Assembly: GCF_023159225.1 (NCBI RefSeq)
Contig: NC_063174.1
Span: 38,599,691 to 38,663,690, forward strand
Direction of reading: 5' to 3'
DNA from: Perognathus longimembris pacificus
Taxonomy: Eukaryota > Chordata > Mammalia > Rodentia > Heteromyidae
DNA: 64,000 nucleotides
In this document: positions 55,434 through 64,000 of the stretch, in pieces
Layout: every line of letters begins with the position of its first letter
Position numbering within the stretch: position 1 is the first letter of the stretch
The notes under the pieces: model-generated
The model's database searches: none
The model's input: only the letters and a program-made list of their open reading frames with translations
Told to the model about the DNA's origin: nothing
Translations under genes and position numbers: made by a program

Positions 55434-56117
55434 TGGCCATTAAAATATTTTTGTTGTCTTTAAGTGTTGTATAAAGGACTTTCCATGCAACAAAGCAGTT
55501 TATGAATACACTGCATCTAAGCATACCATTTTTAAAAGAAAAGGAAAACACAGGCCAATGAAATCATCTGTCCACATCTTCCCTTTTTGTCATTAGGCAC
55601 GAGTGTTTTGCTCCTGAGTGATTCAAGATCCCACCCAGTGCAGACAGCAAGAATGCTGAATTGCTCATTTGGAAGGGTCTTCTTCATAGGAGGATGTCAG
55701 GCTGGTGCTGAGCAAGGCTGCTGCAGGCCTGGAACTAAGACACAGGGTCCTGTCTGCACTTCTCCAGCAGCTGGAGACATCCTTGCGGTCTCTTCTCTCT
55801 TTCTTTGTGTGGGGATGGTGGGTCTGGCAAGGTGGGATCAGTTCTCATGCAGCCACACAGGAGAGGCATGGGGACATGCGAAGGCAGGCCTGGGTATAGG
55901 CAGAACACCCTCCCCAGTACTCCAGTGCTTAACAGCAAAATCACACAATTGCAGGGCTTCATTGTTAGTAAAAACGGAATATTTTTGTATTCTCTGCTTG
56001 AAGAATGTTTTTTGTAAATGAATTTGAAAATTTGTGATAAGCTGCTATTTGAGAGATGGAGAGCTGTGCAAAATTTGTATTGACAGGTACCTCGAAGAGT
56101 ATCAACCCAACCCCCCC
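55434..56117. other. Intergenic, no gene recognised
   Basis: A 144-codon plus frame (55587-56021) has no known domain or splice support and is not called. Confidence 0.5.
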
Positions 56118-56120
56118 ATT

Positions 56121-56175
<55 letters not shown>

Positions 56176-56179
56176 TTTT
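56118..56179. repeat. (ATTT)n microsatellite from a SINE tail
   Basis: About fifteen ATTT units directly abutting the 3' end of the minus-strand SINE at 56180, i.e. an expanded A-rich tail. Confidence 0.92.
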
Positions 56180-56372
56180 GCCAGTCCTGGGGCTTGGACT
56201 CAGGGCCTGAGTACTGTCCCTAGCTTCCCTTTGCTCAAGGCTAGCACTCTACCACTTGAGCCACAGCGCCACTTCTGGCCTTTTTGTATATATGTGGTGC
56301 TGGGGAATTGAACCCAGGGCTTCATGTATACGAAGCAAGCACTCTTGCCACTAGGCCATATACTCATCCCCA
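56180..56372 (-). mobile_element. IDL-Geo dimeric SINE
   Basis: GCCAGTCCTGGGGCTTGGAC, GCTCAAGGCTAGCACTCTAC, then GGGGAATTGAACCCAGG and CACTAGGCCATATACTC. Confidence 0.9.
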
Positions 56373-56382
56373 CCCTCCCATT

Positions 56383-56490
56383 TTATAGAAGAGTAAACTG
56401 AGGCTCAGATCTACTGAGAGATTCCTTAAGGCCATGGTTAGCAGATCAGGACCAGAATGTAATTGATGGCATCAGTTCTTTCTTCTCCCT
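56383..56490 (-). mobile_element. MIR relic
   Basis: CATTTTATAGAAGAGTAAAC, CTGAGGCTCAGATC and a downstream GACCAGAATG region: antisense MIR. Confidence 0.6.
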
Positions 56491-56639
56491 CTATTAACTT
56501 TTCACGTTTTTATTAGCTTATATTAATTGTATAGAGATTTCGTGTTACATCTCCAAATATGTCTACAATATGTTCCAATCACTCTCACCACCGTTATCAC
56601 GCTAACTTATTCATCTTTGCTAAAAGGATCCCCTTCCAA

Positions 56640-56735
56640 TAGTGGGGAATGGTCAGGGTGGTGGGACTCAGGGATGCTCTTACCTATGTCTCCTACATAG
56701 CTGAGGTTACAAATGTGCACTACCACATCTGCCCC
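56640..56735 (-). mobile_element. B1-like relic
   Basis: GGGATGCTCTTACC, CTCCTACATAGCTGAGG, TTACAAATGTGCACTACC. Confidence 0.5.
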
Positions 56736-56999
56736 TAATATTCACATTTTCTAAACATTTGTTGCTTTCTTGATAATCACAGGGGTTGTCGGTGTCATAG
56801 CTCTATAGGCCTCATCATAGTACTTATCATAGCTCTGTAGGCCTCTGGTTCTATCTAGAAAACTTCCAGCTTCCCAAAGTTTCCAGACAGATGCCTGCTC
56901 CTGGAAGTCATTTAAGAGCTCCTTCCTTAAACACAGGTAGCAAGAGGATGAGAGGCGATGTCCTTTTCTAAATGTTTCCTGATGCCCAACTTATTTTTG

Positions 57000-57465
57000 A
57001 CAACGCTGTGCCTTCGTTGCTTAGACTTACTTTTACTATGTACCACAAAGCAGGAACAACAACGGGAGCTCATTTTCTCAAGTTCTGGAGGGCAGGAATC
57101 TGGAAATGGAGGTGGCAGCCAGGCCATGCTCTCTAAAGGCTGTAGGGAGTCTTTTCTTGGCTCTCTAGCTCTGCTGGCTCCCAGTGATCCCTGACATTCT
57201 CTGTCCTGTAGCTCTGTACCTCCAGGCTCTGCCTCAGTCATCACATGGCCCCCTCACTGTGTGTCTCCCACACATATTTTTAGTCTCTCTCTTCATATGA
57301 ATGCCAGTCCCTATTAGGAGTGGCATTAATAGGGCCACCCTAATCTAGTATGAGCTCATCGAAACTCCATTACTGCAAAGACCCTATTGCCAAATAAGGT
57401 CATTCACAGGTTCCATGTCGATTTGGGGGGAACACTGTTCAACCCTGCTATGCAAACCCATTTCT
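57000..57465. mobile_element. Old interspersed repeat, possibly MaLR-type
   Basis: TACCACAAAGCAGG, CTCAAGTTCTGGAGGGC, CATCACATGGCCCC, GGCCACCCTAATC, CTATTGCCAAATAAGGTC: a widely spread mammalian repeat pattern, family not fixed. Confidence 0.45.
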
Positions 57466-57469
57466 AGGC

Positions 57470-57885
57470 TGGACATTAGTGGCTTATGACTGTCATTCTA
57501 CCTTCTCAGGAATCTGAGACCTGAAGGAGTGTAGCTTAAGCCAGCGCAGGCACAAAAGCCTGACAAAAGTCTCTAAACTAAGCAGCCAAAAGCCAGTCTG
57601 AAGCCAGGCACCATTGATTGGTTCATGCTATAGTCCTCAATACTAAGAGGCTGAGATCTGAGGATTGCAAGTTTGAAGCCAGTCCAGGCAGGAAAGTCCG
57701 TGAGACTCTTATCTCCAATTAACCACCGGACAGCTAGAAGTGGAACTATGGTTCAAGTGGTAGAACACTGTCCTTGAGTGATAAAGCTAAGGGAGAGAGT
57801 TCAAGGCCCTGAGTTCAAGCCCTCGTACTGGGATGGAAAAACAAAACAAACAGGCTGACTGAAATGGTAGAGCACCGGCCATGAG
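57470..57885 (+). mobile_element. B1 unit followed by a B1-Geo SINE
   Basis: B1 unit 57470-57600 (TTAAGCCAGCGCAGGC); dimer 57600-57840 (AGCCAGGCACCATTGATTGG, GAGGCTGAGATCTGAGG, GCCCTGAGTTCAAGCCC); and a small repeat of the right monomer at 57850-57885 (GGTAGAGCACCGGCC). Confidence 0.75.
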
Positions 57886-58157
57886 CCAACATGGCTGTGT
57901 TAAAACTAGGCTAGGGTACAATGGTAGTCTACAATATAAAGAAAGACTCGGGAAAAAATTAGAAACCTTTGTGGGCTATATTTTGCATGTTATAATTTAT
58001 TCTATTTCCCAAAAATTCAAAAAAATGAAGAATCGGTAACTGCTAACTTCTTGTCGCTGGATAATTTTAATTTGTGAGCATAAAATTATTTTAGAAACCA
58101 TATAACCATGGTAGGCCATGGGATCTGGATGTATTGTCAGGCCTGTAGGGAATTTCT

Positions 58158-58292
58158 TTTTTTTTTCTATTTTTTTTTGTATTCAAATTTTTATTATCAA
58201 ACTGATGTACAGAGAGGTTACAGTTTCATACGTTAGGCATTGGATACATTTCTTGTACTGTTTGTTACCTTGTCCCTCATGCCCCCCTCCCT
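58158..58292 (-). mobile_element. Short L1 3' end insertion with 15-bp target duplication
   Basis: 135 bp starting with T-runs (the poly(A) on the minus strand), then GATGTACAGAGAGGTTACAG. Flanked by perfect ctgtagggaatttct at 58143-58157 and 58293-58307. Confidence 0.88.
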
Positions 58293-58307
58293 CTGTAGGG
58301 AATTTCT

Positions 58308-58734
58308 GATAACTTTTTCCTCCACTCTAACTTAGTTATTTTACTGTAAACCGTTAGTGCCATTAATACCAAGTTCATTAAGATTAGAATCTTTCTTCAT
58401 TGGGAAAGAAATAGGTACCAATGTTACTTAAATCAAAGAGTCCTCAGGTTACATCAAAACAAGTCTTTTCCATTAGAAATTTATACAGCTATATAAAGAA
58501 TAGTCTTAGGCATCACTGAAGAAATATAAATGAACAGGAAATACAGCATTTGTGGCGAACACTGTAATGTGGTCCACCCTGCTATTAAAATGCTGGTTAT
58601 TTGGTTCTCTGGTTATCAAGAAAATGTGAATTGATATGCTATCTTCCTAATTCAGATATATTGGAGACAGATATGTATCTTAGAAATACTGGGACTATTC
58701 TCACGGAACCAACAAGCAATGTTTACTCTTAGAT
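58308..58734. other. Intergenic, nothing recognised
   Basis: A+T-rich single-copy sequence. Confidence 0.5.
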
Positions 58735-58920
58735 GCCGATGCTGCATCATATACTGATACTTCATTCCTTTTTTTCAGGGCTAAGTAATATTTCATTAGG
58801 TGGTGATACCACCTTTTGGTTATTCATTCATCGCTTGCTGAACACTTGGGTTGCTCCAACCCTTTTGGCTATTGTGAATAATGATGCTGTGGACATTCAT
58901 GGTGCAATACCAGATAGCAT
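58735..58920 (-). mobile_element. L1 fragment, antisense
   Basis: GGGCTAAGTAATATTTCATT, ACACTTGGGTTGCTCC, TTTTGGCTATTGTGAATAAT, the antisense L1 late-ORF2 pattern. Confidence 0.7.
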
Positions 58921-60265
58921 AGATGAAGAGGGGGAGAAAAGTGTGGGCAGCATCTCCAGCCAAGAAACTTCCCTGAGTGGAGAGGCTGAGTCTGAAGGGG
59001 GTGTGAGGCTTGGGCACATGCGGTAGAGATTGCTCACGCTGGTTGAGAGAAGGTAGGGGTGAGCTGGCCAGGCTCCCACTCCTCCCACAGCCGATGAGCA
59101 CTGGCATGCACTACCCCACGCTCCCCTCCGAGCCTCATACCCTCTGACACCCATGGGTGGGAGGTGGGCAGGTGCTGCTGCTGGCACCAGGCTCCTTACG
59201 CTGTCATCTGCTCCCCCCCTCCCCAACACCCATGCCGCCCTTGGCTCTTGGTAATTTGGCCTTCACCCCAGTAACTACTGAAACTACTGTTTTGATTACC
59301 ACAGATCTTCTAAATCGCCGAGCTGCCTCTGCTTCAGCCTCCGAAGTCTCCCTGTTTAGGCTCTCCTGGGGCTCAGCATAGAATATGCCTGCGCCTGGGA
59401 TGATGTCGGGTGTCAGAGGTGCTCTTCTCTCCCCATCTTTAGAGAAGGACTCCTCTTCCTCCACCACTTTATCCAATTAAGGAGCAAGGACTGCGGTCTT
59501 TCACAGAACTCCACCTTCCACGCCTGGGCTACCATGAAAGTCTCAAATCGGGCTTTCTCTCCGGCCCTCGGGCTGTGAGGCCTGGTCCTGACAGGTGAGG
59601 AAATCCTGTGATGGAGAGAAAACCCACGGTTGAGAAGTCGGGGTGCAAGGCTGTCTCAGGCAGGTTCTCGCTTGGGATTTCCTGGCTGCAGGCAGCCTTG
59701 TTATTCCCAGCCCTGGAGAAAAGATGTGAAGCAGATGAGACGGTTTGCGGAGAACTGATGGGAGTGTGAAGAGCCAGGCCGGAAACCAGTGAGCATCTTG
59801 GCGACTTCAAGGCTCAAGAAGTGGGAGGGACAGAAGGATCTCTGGGGAGACAGCTACTCAGGCAGAACCCCAGTGAGGTGGGTGCTCCATCCGCCCTTCT
59901 GTGTTGCTTCCGTTTGTTCAAAATTCAAGTGTCTCTTGGCACTGGGTTTCTAGACTGGCCCATTTGGAGGTGCTAACCTGCTCCTTGGTAATGGCTGCTC
60001 CACCTGACCCTGTTAGAGAAGAGGAGAGGGCTGGCAAGGGAACCCACATGCTCTTAGAGGGAGGGGTTTGAATCGTGGAAGGCCACGGCATGACAGAGGT
60101 TGCTTCGGCCACTATCACCACACTCCACAACATTTGATTCCTGGCCCAACAAACCTACTTCATTCGTGTGAGTTTGGAGTCGTTTGCACTTCCTTACAAG
60201 CAGATTATGACATGCATCCAGCTGCTTTCTGGAGCTCTGACCTGGACATCATGTGGTTTTGCCCG
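58921..60265. other. Intergenic, G+C-richer, no gene recognised
   Basis: 59204-59476 has a 90-codon minus frame rich in acidic and basic residues without a recognised match; an old processed pseudogene cannot be excluded. Confidence 0.4.
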
Positions 60266-60475
60266 ACGCTGGTGGGTCAGGTCTGTAATCCCTGCTACTC
60301 AGAAGCCTGAGATCCGAGGATCATGGTTTGAAGCCAGCGGGGCACACAAATTTGAAAGACTCTTACTTCCAACTAACCAGCAAAACCCAGAAATGGGGAC
60401 ATGGCTCAAGTGGCAGAGTGCCATCTTTGAGCAAAGAAAACACTGGAGAGCCTGGGTTCAAGTCTTACTACTCGC
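60266..60475 (+). mobile_element. B1-Geo dimeric SINE
   Basis: GGTCTGTAATCCCTGC, GAAGCCTGAGATCCGAGG, then CATGGCTCAAGTGGCAGAG and CTGGGTTCAAGTC. Confidence 0.75.
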
Positions 60476-60874
60476 TCTCTTTCACGCATTGCCACACTCA
60501 CATACACACACAAATTTATGTGATTCTTTCGCCTACTTTGCCAACCACAATTTCTCTGCCTTCTTCAACTATCTGTCTTTCTTTCCTTAAAACTTAGATC
60601 TGTGCATGTCTTGTGGTTGTTTTGCCATCTTCTTTTATATTAAGACCTCACTTTTCAAATGTCAGTAACTTCCATGATTTTGGGGATATGGACTGAGTAT
60701 ATCTCCAAACGACACTGAGTCACAGCAGACCCACGACCCACCACCTGCCCAGCCCATGACTCTATTCCAAGATATTTAAACCTGAATCTCTCATCTTTAC
60801 TCAGGACATCCTCTGGTTTGCATATGCCCACTTTGGAGTTCAAAATATATATCTGTAAATACACACATACAACA

Positions 60875-60914
<40 letters not shown>

Positions 60915-61967
60915 CTTTTCCATTAAAAGCATGAAACAGTCTCTATGGGCTCTTTTCCTCTTGCTTAATTCCTGTATTCAACCAAACACCAGGTATTATT
61001 GATTTCATCCTCATGATTTTTCAAATCTATTATTTTCCAGTACCCTGCAGTCGTGAAGATCTGTATTACTTCTCCCCAAATGGTCTTTTTGCCTTGAATG
61101 GTCGCCCTATTGATTAACTGGCTTTGGACTCAGCCAGTGGCTCTCTGTTGTTGTAGGGTAGGGTAGGCACTGAGCCTTGGCCTTCCCTGATTTTCTTTGT
61201 AACCCCTGCCTTGCCAGATGTCCCCCCTCCCCCCTCAAGAACACTGGCCGAGTCTGTGGGGGTAGCTTCCGCAGGCTAAGGATCTGCTGGAGCTTTCGTT
61301 GCACTTTGGTCCTGTGAGGCCTCTGCTTGTTTCACTCCCTTGGGACCTGGCTTCCTCCCATGATCTCAAACAAGTTTGGCTCAAAAGGACTTTTCATTAC
61401 ACATGGCATCTGTCAGGACCACTGGTCTCCTCTTCCTTGAAGCCCTCCCTGGTTTCCTCAGTGGTCATTTATCTCCTCTGCTTAGTCACTGGCGCAGGCT
61501 CTGTGCAGGTGCTCACTGTGCATTGCCTCATCCATCACACCCTGTGCATCCTGTGCAGGGTCTTGGCCTTCCAGCCTTGACCCAAGGCTCCTACAGGGGT
61601 TGGAACTCCCTGGGTGTCTGCATGGTCCTGGAATCTCTGCTGTGACCCCAGCAGGGTCACTGGGGTGCCACACCCATCCCTACCCCAGCAGCCCAGCTGT
61701 GTTTCACATGCTTCATCTTTCCACCAAGAACCTGAGAAACACTGTGAGGCTGGTTTTCTTACCACCATATTTAAATGAGCACATATACAGGACTATGGCA
61801 GAAATGCCTCATCCCATAACCTTGCCTTAAATGGTCATTCAGAACATGTTGTTCAGAAAGACAATTAAACCTAACATTTACATGTCTCCACCGTGCTTTC
61901 ATACATGTCAGATCACAATCTCCTTCAAAGAGGGGGCAGATCTGATCTGATTTTCCTGGGAGCGACA
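60476..61967. other. Intergenic with an AC microsatellite
   Basis: No gene recognised. (AC)n at 60875-60913; several short frames on both strands around 61299-61830 have no known product. Confidence 0.5.
60875..60913. repeat. (AC)n microsatellite
   Basis: About nineteen AC units. Confidence 0.93.
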
Positions 61968-61969
61968 TC

Positions 61970-62080
61970 ATAACCAAGGTTCAGAGAAGTGTTGTGATTT
62001 CTCCCAAGGCCACACAGCTGATAGGAACAAAGACAAGATGAGAGCCTGGTCTCTTGTTTGTCTGGGAATGCTTTGCCCAC
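61970..62080 (-). mobile_element. MIR relic
   Basis: AAGGTTCAGAGAAGTG, CTCCCAAGGCCACACAGC, TGATAGG: antisense MIR core. Confidence 0.65.
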
Positions 62081-63450
62081 AGTTCGTTAGGGAGACTCTC
62101 CTCTGCGTTGGAACTGTGTTTTGCCAGCTAGGAGTCCCAGATGCCCACAATGGGCCTTCAATTCCTGAACCCTGTGTAGCCTCCCAGCTTCATCTCCCAC
62201 AGTAGAGAGCTGGGCTTAGGAAATCTCGTCTGCAAACGCTTTCGAAGCCACAAGGTCTCTGCTCATTCTGCTCTTGAGCCTCTGTGAGGAGGCAGACTTC
62301 ACTTCCATAAGCTCCACACAGTAGAGTGTGGGACCACCTGTGCCTAACATGAGCGCCACCATTCACGGGCAGGGACTGAAGCCAGGTGGCGGTTACTAAG
62401 CACTAGCGATGGCTGGATTCTTCGCTAGACAGATACCTCTAGAGATGGGACCTGACCCCTAACTCCAGGTCCTTGAAAATTACTAGGACGCTGCCTCAGT
62501 GGAGATCAGGCCTTTGCCTTTCTGGCTTGCAGATCTGGCACCTGCTTTTCTCCTTCCTGCTGCCACATGACTAAGCTTTGGCACCTCATGATCATGACAG
62601 GCTCTGATCCCTCCCTCCTGCCCACCCGTCCACCCACACACGCTGGCTTCACTACCTTCTCTCCAAGCCTGGCATTGACAGCTATCATTTTCAGACTCTT
62701 CTCCAGGCCTTTCGTCTTCCTTTCAGGCTCAGGCTCTTCTCTTTGTTTTCCCTACCTGTCAGCCTGTGCAGGAGAGAGCAGCTGGAAAGAAGGAAGAAGC
62801 CTAACTTCCAGGCTCATCTTGCTGGAGGAAGGATGAGGCCAGGTTCAAGGGCTTTGCATTGACTGTGTGTGCATGCACCTGTGCACACGTGTACACACAC
62901 ACACACACACACATACACACACATCCAACTCCCCAAGCTGAGTGAGTAACTGGGAGAGAGAAGGTCATGGTCTCTGATACTCTAATACCAACCCCAAGTA
63001 TTCCATTTGCACATAGCAAGTATTTGATAGTTGTTGAGAAATATAAAATACAGAAGGATGAAGAACTGGCTGAAGACATGGCCACTTGGGTTCTAGCCTC
63101 AGTTCCACTTGTAGCTTGTCTCGCTCACAAATTCTTCAACCTCCCCAAATACCCACACACAATTCCATCCCCACCAGTTTTCACCACTGTAAGACACACT
63201 AGGAATGGACTAGACATTCTCTCCTAAAGATCAAACAGCAGAATGAGGCAGGTAGAAAGTAAGCAGATTTCAGGTCAAATTTCAGAAGACATCTCTGCTA
63301 GCCCCATTCCACTCCATAGTTGTCCTAATCAGGCAGAGAGCCTTCTGCTGACAGGCACTCAGGATGGGCTGATCATCTGGCAAGTCCCACATGAGAGGGA
63401 CAGGCCCTGAGCCATGGAGGGGAGTCTATATTCTCACCAGATACCGTGTA
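62081..63450. other. Intergenic, no gene recognised
   Basis: An AC tract lies at 62891-62922. 63085-63150 (ACTTGGGTTCTAGCC, CTTCAACCTCCCC) may be a plus-strand MIR relic. No gene. Confidence 0.5.
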
Positions 63451-63466
63451 AGAGATGGTTTTCTTG

Positions 63467-63697
63467 GGCTGGGAATATGGCCTAGTGGCAAGAGTGCTTG
63501 CCTCCCATACATGAAGCCCTGGGTTTAATTCCCTAGCACCACATATACAGATAACCATCAGAAGTGGTGCTGTGGCTCAAGTGGCAGAGTGCTAGCCTTG
63601 AGCAAAAAGAAGCCAGGGACAGTGCTCAGGCCCTGAGTCCAAGCCCCAGGACTGGCAAAATAAATAAAAATTAAAAATAAATAAATTTATATAAAAA
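63467..63697 (+). mobile_element. IDL-Geo dimeric SINE with AAAT-rich tail
   Basis: Full dimer followed by an AAAT/AAATT-rich tail. Duplication agagatggttttcttg (63451-63466) against agagacggttttcttg (63698-63713), one change. Confidence 0.92.
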
Positions 63698-63713
63698 AGA
63701 GACGGTTTTCTTG

Positions 63714-64000
63714 ATATTCAGGGAAGAACAAACTGACAACCTGGGCTCTTGTTACAGAATGGCCTTCTCATATCCTTGGGCCAGGAGCTCCTGTGTGCAC
63801 AACACACTGGTGGAAGGCACAGGCTCTTCTAGTGGGCAGACTCCAGTGGGAACCACTTCTCAGGACCAGCAGAGTCTAGAGATCCTCTTTCTGTGCTGGA
63901 AGTACATAGGCAGAGAGGCCTAGTGCCCCAAACCCCAAAATTTGAGCCTACAAATCTGGCCTAAGTGGGGAACGAGCCAGCCCTGCCTGGCTGGTGTGTT
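63714..64000. other. Intergenic, nothing recognised
   Basis: Single-copy sequence to the window end; no gene or repeat seen. Confidence 0.5.

Noticed and set aside
55587..56021. 144-codon plus frame
   Set aside because: No domain, no intron or promoter support, no similarity that I recognise.

Overview
This is nuclear DNA from a mammal, most likely a rodent of the Geomyoidea (kangaroo rats, pocket mice, pocket gophers). Two points support this. A conserved vertebrate gene is split into GT-AG exons. The intergenic DNA is full of a dimeric SINE with a tRNA-Ala/ID-like left half joined to a second box-bearing half, which is the layout described for IDL-Geo SINEs of that superfamily. The species call is an inference from repeats; the gene alone would fit any mammal.

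Left part (1-26224, plus strand): twelve coding exons of the 3' end of PCNX1 (pecanex 1), about 815 codons ending at a TGA at 26222-26224. All visible splice sites are AG/GT and the codon phases agree across every junction. The introns hold SINEs, minus-strand L1 fragments, a solo LTR (2771-3193), another LTR inserted in a SINE (5132-5398), an old MaLR-like LTR and a URR1-like DNA transposon. From 26225 to about 31480 lies a long A+T-rich block with no recognisable transposon, read as the PCNX1 3' UTR.

Right part (31481-64000): intergenic DNA with no convincing host gene. The stretch 40-50 kb is an LTR cluster: two copies of one LTR family in opposite orientation, a third LTR of another family, and a 5.6-kb minus-strand class II (betaretrovirus-like, lysine-tRNA type primer site) endogenous retrovirus at 44190-49830 with two nearly identical LTRs. 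Its gag, protease and reverse transcriptase are broken, but a 477-codon RNase H-integrase frame is still open. Other content is SINEs, minus-strand L1 pieces, MIR relics and microsatellites.

The observations most worth a second look are: two SINE lineages that share one right-hand monomer; the retained RNase H-integrase frame beside a protease with an Asp-to-Asn change; the inverted LTR pair; a 20-bp hairpin at 42073-42140; and the transposon-free 3' UTR. No new enzymatic or defence system was found.
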